64,000 bases of DNA from Conchocele bisecta (taxonomy: Eukaryota; Mollusca; Bivalvia; Lucinida; Thyasiridae): NCBI GenBank assembly GCA_029237695.1, contig CM055271.1, forward strand, positions 79,991,488 through 80,055,487, in the 5' to 3' direction. How positions within the stretch are numbered: position 1 is the stretch's first letter; each line of letters begins with the position of its first letter. The position numbers and the translations under genes are program-made. Positions 14,601 to 23,600 of this stretch are shown in pieces. The notes below the pieces were generated by a model that worked only from the letters and a program-made list of their open reading frames with translations, made no database searches and had not been told where the DNA came from.

Positions 14601-17600
14601 ATAGTATAACAAAAAACTTTAACCAAAAAACTTAACCAACTTTTAACACTTCCAAAAAACTTAAACCAAAAACTTCAAAGTAATTTGACCTTGACATTGG
14701 ACACAGGGGGGGGCAGAGGGGTGAAGAAAATATAGATGATATAAACAGTGAGTTTCAAGGTAATGGGCAAAGCAGTTGCAGAGATATGATAACGAACTTT
14801 AACCAAAAACTTTAACCAAAAAACTTAACCAAAAAACTTTAACAAAAACAAAAACTTTAACCAAACAACTTAACCAAAGAACTTAACCAAAAACTTTAAC
14901 CAAAAAAAACTTAACCAAAAACTTTAAACAAACAATTAAACCAAAAACTTTAACCGGACACACGTAGTACAACGGTCCGAACTATCGCGCTTTCCGCAAG
15001 TGGGCGCGACAAAAAACTTAACCAAAAACTTTAACCAAAAAACTTAACCAAAAACTTCAAAGTAAAATGACCTTGACATTGCACAGGGGCCCGCACGGGA
15101 GGGGGTAGAATGATATAGATGATGATAAACACCCATGTGAAGTATCAAGGTAATGGGCAAAGCAGTTGCAGAGAGTATAACCGAAAAACTAACCAAAAAA
15201 CTTAACAAAAAAAACTTAACCAAAAACTTTAACCAAAAAGCTCAACAAAAAACTTTAACCAAAAAACTTAACCAAAAAAGAACTTAACCAAAAACTTTAA
15301 CCAAAGAACTAACCAAAAACTTTAAACAAAAAACTTAACCAAAAAACTTAACCAAAAACTTTAACCGGACACTACGTACGCCAAAGCCGACTCGCGCTTT
15401 CCGAATGGGCGCGCAAAAAACTTAACCAAAAACTTTAAACCAAAAAACTTAACCAAAAACTTAAATCTGACCTTGACATTGGGCACAGGGGCCCACTGGA
15501 GTAGAAAATATAGATGATGACACCCATGTGAACTACAAGTAATGGGCAAAGCAAAGTTGCGAGAATAGTATCGAAAAATTTAACCAAAAAACTTAACCAA
15601 AAAACTAACCAAAAACTTTAACCAAAGAACTAACGAAAAATTTAACCAAAAAACTTAACCAAAAAATTAACCAAAAACTTTAACCAAAGAACTCAACCAA
15701 AAACTTAAACCAAAAAATTAACCAAAAAAACTTAACCAAAAATTTAACCGGACTCCGTATGTACTACGTACTACGCCAAAGTGCCGACTATATCGCTTTC
15801 CGCAAGCGGGCGCACAAAAACTTAACCAACTTTAAAAACAAAAAACTCAAACCAAAAATCAAAGTAATTTGACCTTGACATTGGGCACAGGGGCCGCACG
15901 GAAGAGGGGTAGAATGAAAATATAGATGATGATAAACATCCATGTGAAGTTTCAAGGTAATGGGCAAAGCAGTTGCAGAGATATAGTATAACGAAAAACT
16001 TTAACCAAAAAACTTAACCAAAAACTTTAACCAAAAAACTTAACCAAAAAACTTAAAAGTAATTTGACCTTGACATTGGGCACAGGGGCCGCACGGGAGG
16101 GTGGTAGAATGAAAATATAGATGATGATAAACACCCATGTGAAGTTTCAAGGTAATGGGCAAAGCAGTTGCAGAGATATAGTATAACAAAAAACTTTAAC
16201 CAAAAAACTTAACCTAAAACTTTAACCACAAAACTTAACCAAAAAACTTTACCAAAAACTTTAACCAAAGAACTTAACCAAAAAGTTCAAAGTAATTTGA
16301 CCTTGACATTGGGCACAGGGGCCGCACGGGAGGGGGGTAGAATGAAAATATAGATGATGATAAACACCCATATGAAGTTTCAAGGTAATGGGCAAAGCAG
16401 TTGCAGAGATATAGTATAACGAAAAACTTTAACCAAAAAACTTAACCAAAAAACTTAACCAAAAACTTTAACCAAAAAACTTAACCGAACAACTTAACCA
16501 AAAAACTTAACCAAAAACTTTAACCAAAGAACTTAACCAAAAACTTTAACCAAAAAACTTAACCAAACACCTTAACCAAAAACTTTAACCGGACACACGT
16601 ACGTACGTACGTACTTACGTACGTACGCCAAACGGCCGACTATATCGCGCTTTCCTCAAGCGGGCGCGACAATAAGGATTGTATTACCTGTAGCATTGTG
16701 TCATATAATTTCACACTTTTTTGCTTAGGCCCCGCACATGTATAACAATACAAACATTAAAAAAATCCATCACTGCGATGTGTTTTCTATCCCGAAACAT
16801 GATCTCGACCAAACGGGTGCGGGCGTTGACAAACCGAAGAAAATACACTTTTCTACTCATTTAGCAATGTCTAATTTACTGATGACTGAGACACATGACT
16901 TTATCAAGCTATTTTGATATGCAAATAACTTAGGACATTTTATATTGTTCATATCAATTATATTCGTTACCGTAAAAAGTGGGCACGTTTACGTAAAACA
17001 GACAATAAATAGAGAATATCAGGCTAGTGTCCTTTGCTATCAAGTTTATTAGGCAAGGCTAGGAAACGCGTAGGAATTCCAAGGCTTGCCGAGGGATTCC
17101 TACCGTTTCCGAGCCGAGCATGATAAACTTGATATCAAAATACACTAGTCTGGTATTTTATTTATCAGGTAACGTACATAATGCGAACTTGTTTACGTTG
17201 CTTCATTACGCCGACGTAGTCATCCGATCAATGGAACGTCAGTTTTCACTTCGTTGTAACCCGGATGTTTGTATCAGGTCGACGCCTGACACAACGATAT
17301 GTTACAGTCCCGCCTGCGATTCGCTTACCAAGAATTGCAATCCAGCGGTCCTTGAATTGCAATTCTTCCCCTCTGGAATTGCAGTCTAATTGCGGTCCAA
17401 ACGCGGTCCGTTTTTGCGGTCATTCTTTTCGCGATACCGTTTGTGCGGTCATTCTTTCGCGGTCCAGTTTGTGCGGTCATTTATTCGCGATACCGTTTGT
17501 GCGGTCATTCTTTCGCTATTTGCGGTAAAAACTTACCGTATCATCGCATAGTACAGTTTGTTTACATTAATCAGTGATTATACAAACGTACTATACGAAT

Positions 17601-20600
17601 ATATACAAACATACGTATCCGATATCCGTTCGTATATACGATATATCCGTACGGATATGGTATGAATATAAAGTGGGTCATCGTGTGGTTAAAATATACC
17701 GATGCACCGGTTCATTTCGAATGTAAACATCCGGTTTTCATTTCGATCATCTGCCACAATTTTAAGTTTTTCAAAATGAATAAATGTTCAGTTTTACGAT
17801 ACAGAAACAATTTAAAACTGAGGATTGTGAAGTACGGTATCACAGTGCATATACATGTGTGTTCAATACAGTAATTCATCAGTACTTCATCATTGTACTC
17901 CGCACCACCGCCGGGGACACAAAACAATGATCCCCCACACACACCAGCCATCTACATTTGGCGTCCTAAAAGTTCCGGTCTATATCCCACAGTGGGAACA
18001 ATGTGTATCACCACCACCACCAGTTTTTGTCTATGACTACACTACACCCCCCCCCCCCCCCCGACCACCACTTCTGTCTGTAACGCAGGATGACGTGGCC
18101 GACTAATCAAGTGCTAAACTAGTCCTGGTGCGATGACCGACTGATCAAGTGCTATACTAGACTTGGTGCGATGGCCGACTGATAAAGTTCTAAACTAGTC
18201 TTGGTGCGATGGCCGACTGATCAAGTTCTAAACTAGTCCTGGTGCGATGGCCGACTGATCAAGGGCTAAACTAGTCTCGGTGCGATGGCCGACTGATCAA
18301 TGGCTAAACTATTCCTGGTGCGATGGTCGACTGATCAAGTTCTAAACTAGTCCTGGTGTGATGGCTGACTGATCAAGTGCTATACTCGGCATGGCCGACT
18401 GATCACGTGCTATACTGGGCATGGTGAGATGGCCAATTGATCAAGTGCTATGCTGGGCATGGTGCAATGGGCGACTGATCAAGCGCTATACTAGTTATGG
18501 TGCGATGGCAGACTGATCAAGTGCTCTACTAGTCCTGGTGCGATGGCCGACTGATCAAGTGCTATACTCGGCATGGCCGACTGATCACGTGCTATACTGG
18601 GCATGGTGAGATGGCCAACTGATCAAGTGCCATACTGGGCATGGTGCAATGGGCGACTAATCAAGCGCTATACTACTTATGGTGCGATGGTAGACTGATC
18701 AAGTGCTCTACTAGTCCTGGTGCGATGACCGACTGATCAAGGGCTAAACTAGTCCTGGTGCGATGGCCGACTGATCAAGTTCTATACTAGTCCTGGTGCG
18801 ATGGCCGACTGATCAAGGGCTACACAAGTCCTGGTGCGATGGCCGACTGATCAAGGGCTAAACTAGTCCTGGAGCGATGGCCGACTGATCTAGTTCTATA
18901 CTAGTCATGGTGAGATTGCCGACTGATCAAGTGCTAAACTAGTCCTGGTGGCTGGTGCGATGGCCGACTGATCAAGTTCTAAACTAGTCCTGGAGCAATG
19001 GCCGACTGATCAAGTTCTAAACTAGTCCTGGAGCGATGGCCGACTGATCAAGTTCTAAACTAGTCCTGGTGCGATGGCCGACAGATCGAGTGCTATACTT
19101 GTCCTGGTGCGATGGCCGACTGATCAAGGGCTAAACTAGTCCCGGTGCGATGGCCGACTGATCAAGTGCTATACTAGTCCTGGTGCGATGGCCGACTGAA
19201 CAAGTTCTAAACTAGTCCTGGTGCGATGGCCGACTGATCAAGTTCTATACTAGTCCTGGTGAGATGGTAAACTGATCAAGTTTTAAACTAGTCCTGGTGC
19301 GATGGCCGACTGATCAAGTTCTAAACTAGTCCTGGAGCGATGTCCGACTGATCAAGTGCTAAACTAGTCCTGGTGTGATGGCCGACTGATCAAATCGCAT
19401 GCCATAATAACTAGATGGCCATGGCCTGCATGTCGTGCCCGCCGAGGCATTTGATAGTACAAACAATTTTTTTTATTGCAACAAAGCTTTAGCCTGTTGA
19501 CGTATAAACATGCCGCACCCGCCGAGGCTTTGATAGTATACCCAAAAACTTTAACTAAAAAACCCTTTAACCAAAAACTTTATCCTGAATGCACACCAAT
19601 GTGCCAACTATATCGCTCTGTCTGCAAGCGGACCGAACAAAAACTTTAAGGGAAATTTCAAAGTAATTTGACCGTGACATTGGGCACATATAAATAATAA
19701 TGAAAATGTGGGTGACAAATACACCGTATGTGAAGTTTCGAGTGAATTGGTGAAGCGGTTTCAGAGATATAGTGTTCTTAACGGTACATGCCCACTCAGT
19801 AGGCACAAAATGTTCTTCATATCAGAGACATCATCTGAGACATTTTCGGGCAAAATAAACATTAATTCACCATTAATACACATATTTATTGGCATTATTA
19901 TACATTTTATATCAGACGTAAATTTCCACACTGCTATCAGGGGCGATAACCGTGTTTCCTTAAAATGTTACCAAGACATTACTATTTATTTTTTGATGTG
20001 GAATGATCATACTTTATAATCTGTCGAAAACATTATTTTTTCAGGGAAACACATTTAATTAGTATAAGTAATTAAAATATATCATGCCCCATTTGCCTAT
20101 GAAAATAGCCTGATATCACCGCGTGTCACTATCAGAAAATGAAATAAACATTACTAAATGATTATATCCATATAACGGGCACTCGTAATGTTTAGAACTG
20201 GTGGAATAGTGACAAAAATTATACACTTATTTAATTCCTACAAATAACTGAGAATACACATAACTTTAATTGTTGTGCCTACTGAGTGGGTATGTACCTT
20301 TAATTAGCATAAATTATTAAAAACAAGAAATGTGTCTGTCGAACGCGGATGCCACCTGCAGCATATTTGAGAAACTGTGACAAAGTGGTTAACAGAAAAG
20401 TGTGACGGACGGACAGACGGACGGACGGAAGGACGGTCCAAACACTATATGCCACCCGTTTCTTCGAAACCCGGTGGCATAAAAATATCATGCCTCATTT
20501 GAATATGAAAATAGCTTCATACCACTGCTAGTCATTATCAGTAATATAAATATTACTAAATGATTATATATGGATAGCGGGCACACATAATTTTTAGAAC

Positions 20601-23600
20601 TGGTGCAATAGTGACACAATTATACACTTATTTAATTGCTATAAAGAACAGTTTGTGCCTACTGAGTGGGCATGTACCTTTAAAAACTTTAACCTTAAAT
20701 CAAAAAAATTTAACCGGACGCACGAAGTGACGTACATATGGATGTACGTACGTATGTAGGCCAATGTGACAACTATATCGCACTGTCCACATGCAGGCAT
20801 GTCAAAAACTTTGAGGTAAATTTTCAAAGTAATTTGACCTCGATGTTGGGTACAGGGGTTGCAGGGGTTGAGCATAGAATGAAAATATGGATGATGATAA
20901 ACACACATGTGAAGCTTCAAGTGAATTGGCGAAGCTGTTTCTGAGATATTGTGTTCTTAAAAACTTTAATCTACGGTAAATAAAAACCAGATGGCCATGG
21001 CCCGCATGTTGAGCCCACCGAGGCATTTGATGGTGTCGGAGTATATTTATTTGAAGTTTGAATTAACGTATGTAAAAGCTTTAACGCAAATTTGAAAGTC
21101 ATTTGACCTTGATCTTGGGCATGTGGGTCGCATGCGTGGGCTATAATATGAAAATATGGATGATAATAAAGAATTATCTGAAGTTTGAAGCAAATCTGGG
21201 TAAGTGTTGTGGAGATATAAGGTATGCAAAAACTATAACAAAAATTTCAAAGTCATTTGACCTTGACCTTGGGGCACAGGGGCCGCATGAGTGGGACACA
21301 GAATGAATATATGGATGATGACTAATAAGCATTTGATGTTTCAAGTCAATGTGACTTAGGATATGGTATTTAAAAACATACACCGATTTCGGACGGACTG
21401 ACGCACGGACGTCATTGTGATCACTAAGTCTCGCTTTCCGCAAGCAGGCTCGGCAAAAAAAATACAGATTGACGTCAATGTGCAGACTATAAAGCACTGT
21501 CCGCAGGCGGTCGCGACAACAATTGTCCAACCCCTTTTTAAAGGTGCAAGCCCACTCAGTAGGCTAAAAATGCTCTTTATGGGTAATTAATAAGTGTATA
21601 ATTGTCACTATTCCACTAGTTATAAACAATTACGAGTGCCCGCTATACAGATATAATCATTTGGTAATATTTATTTTACTGATAGTGACGCGCGGTGGTA
21701 TCGGTATTTTCATGTGCAAATGGGGCATGATATTTTATAATTATTTATACTATTAAATTAAATGCATCAACTGAAAAAAAATTTGACAGATTATAAAGTA
21801 TGATCATCGCACATCAAAAAATAAATACAGAGAATAAATAGTAATGTCCGTTAACATTTAAGGAAACACGGTTATCGTCCCTGATATCAATGTGGAAATT
21901 TTCTTCTGATATAAAATGTATAATAATGCCAAACAATACGTGGGTAATGGTAAATGATCTGGCCAAAAAATGTCTCCGATGATGTCTCTGACATAAAGAA
22001 CATTTTGTGCCTACTGAGTGGGCATGTACCTTTAACGCTAGCTCAACCCTGTTCAGTGAGACCTATGCATGTGTTAAGTTTCATAAACAATATTGCAAAG
22101 GGTGTTCGCGTTATGCTCCGGACAAATCAGTGCGCGAAAAAACAAAGGGAGATAACTAAACTAGAAAATGTGTTCATAGAACACGGATACCCCACATATC
22201 GCTTTGATAGTAAACAAGGCAAAATTCCAGTGTCCAAAAGGGAGAGATAATCCATGACACGGGGTTCAAATCAAAAATCGAAATAAACTTTCCGCATCTA
22301 CTCATCATAAGGAAGCTACATATCAAATGTCAGTGCTGTAGCTATTACAAAAGTTTTACGAGTTACAAGGCAAAATTTTCAAATTCTAATTCAAAAAGAG
22401 GGAGATAATCCATGACTCGGGGGTCGAATGAAAATAAACTTTGCAAATCTACTCATCATAAGGACATACCAAGTTTCAGGTGTGTAGCTATTAGGGTTTA
22501 AAAGTTTTACGAGCTACAAGACAAAATTGGAAAATTCTAACTTGAAAAGGAGGAGATAATCCATGACCATGGGGTCGAATCAAACATACATGTACCAAGT
22601 TTCAGGTATGTAGCTATTACGGTTTAAAAGTTTTTTGATTTACTAGGTTGGTGACGGACGGAAGAACGGACAAGGTCAAGGGTAACACTAAATGCCCCCT
22701 CCACTATCGTAGTGAGGCAAAAGTTGTCATATACAAGTAACTTACCTTAATTAGAACAAAATGTCACTTAGTATATTATCCAATCCATTGTAATCTCTTG
22801 TTTCTCTAAATAAATGCGTCCAACAATCCCTGTAGCTGCTATCGTGATAAAAAATGTTAAAGATTCCGTCAGCGCCTCACATATTGATCTTAATATCCAC
22901 CATTTTGATTCCAAGTACCAGAATAAAGATGTTTCCATGCGCCGTCGTAGTGTTATCTGTCAGATTCCGTTGTTTATTTGATCAAATTGATGGACAAATT
23001 TGTGTCCGCTAATGTCGCCAAGAGCATAATCTGTGACGTTGACTGTAATAATTTGGCATAACTTCTAGCTTGTGAATTTTTGGTTGAATGAAGTGATCAC
23101 TATGGTGAATAAGTGTGTATTTGTGCCCGGTTTGCTCAGCAGGTAGAGCGATGGTGTGGTAAACCAGAGATCCCCGGTTCGATTCCGCGTTGGTGCACAT
23201 CTTTCTCAACCTGTGACATTTAGCGCCCAACGTAGTTGCGGGAAGTAACTCTGCAGAATACTCCCGCATCGTCCGTACCGAGAGTTTATAATGGTGCTCT
23301 CCGTAGGTTTTCCCCTGCAAATAAAAGTACCAAATCACATCTGATTTGCACTTCAACTGTTAATTGTGAACATATTTTCTGTATTTTTCAATTGAAAGAA
23401 ATGTCAGTATTATACTTATTCATTTCTGTGTAATAAGTACAAAAAAAAAATATGTCACAATTAACAGCTAAAGCGCGAATGAGATCCGATCCGGTACTCT
23501 GCAGGAAAAACCTATGGAGCACCGGAACTCTGGGTACGGACGATAATTGAGTATTCTGTTGCCCAAGAAAGGACCGCGACTGATAAATACTCCCAAATTG

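Noticed and set aside
18102..19395. Regularly spaced repeats resembling a CRISPR array
   Set aside because: The whole 38-bp unit is repeated with no unique spacers, the sequence is eukaryotic, and the array is a satellite.
23123..23197. Functional tRNA gene
   Set aside because: The B box is good but the acceptor stem does not pair, and the sequence recurs inside a duplicated repeat block.
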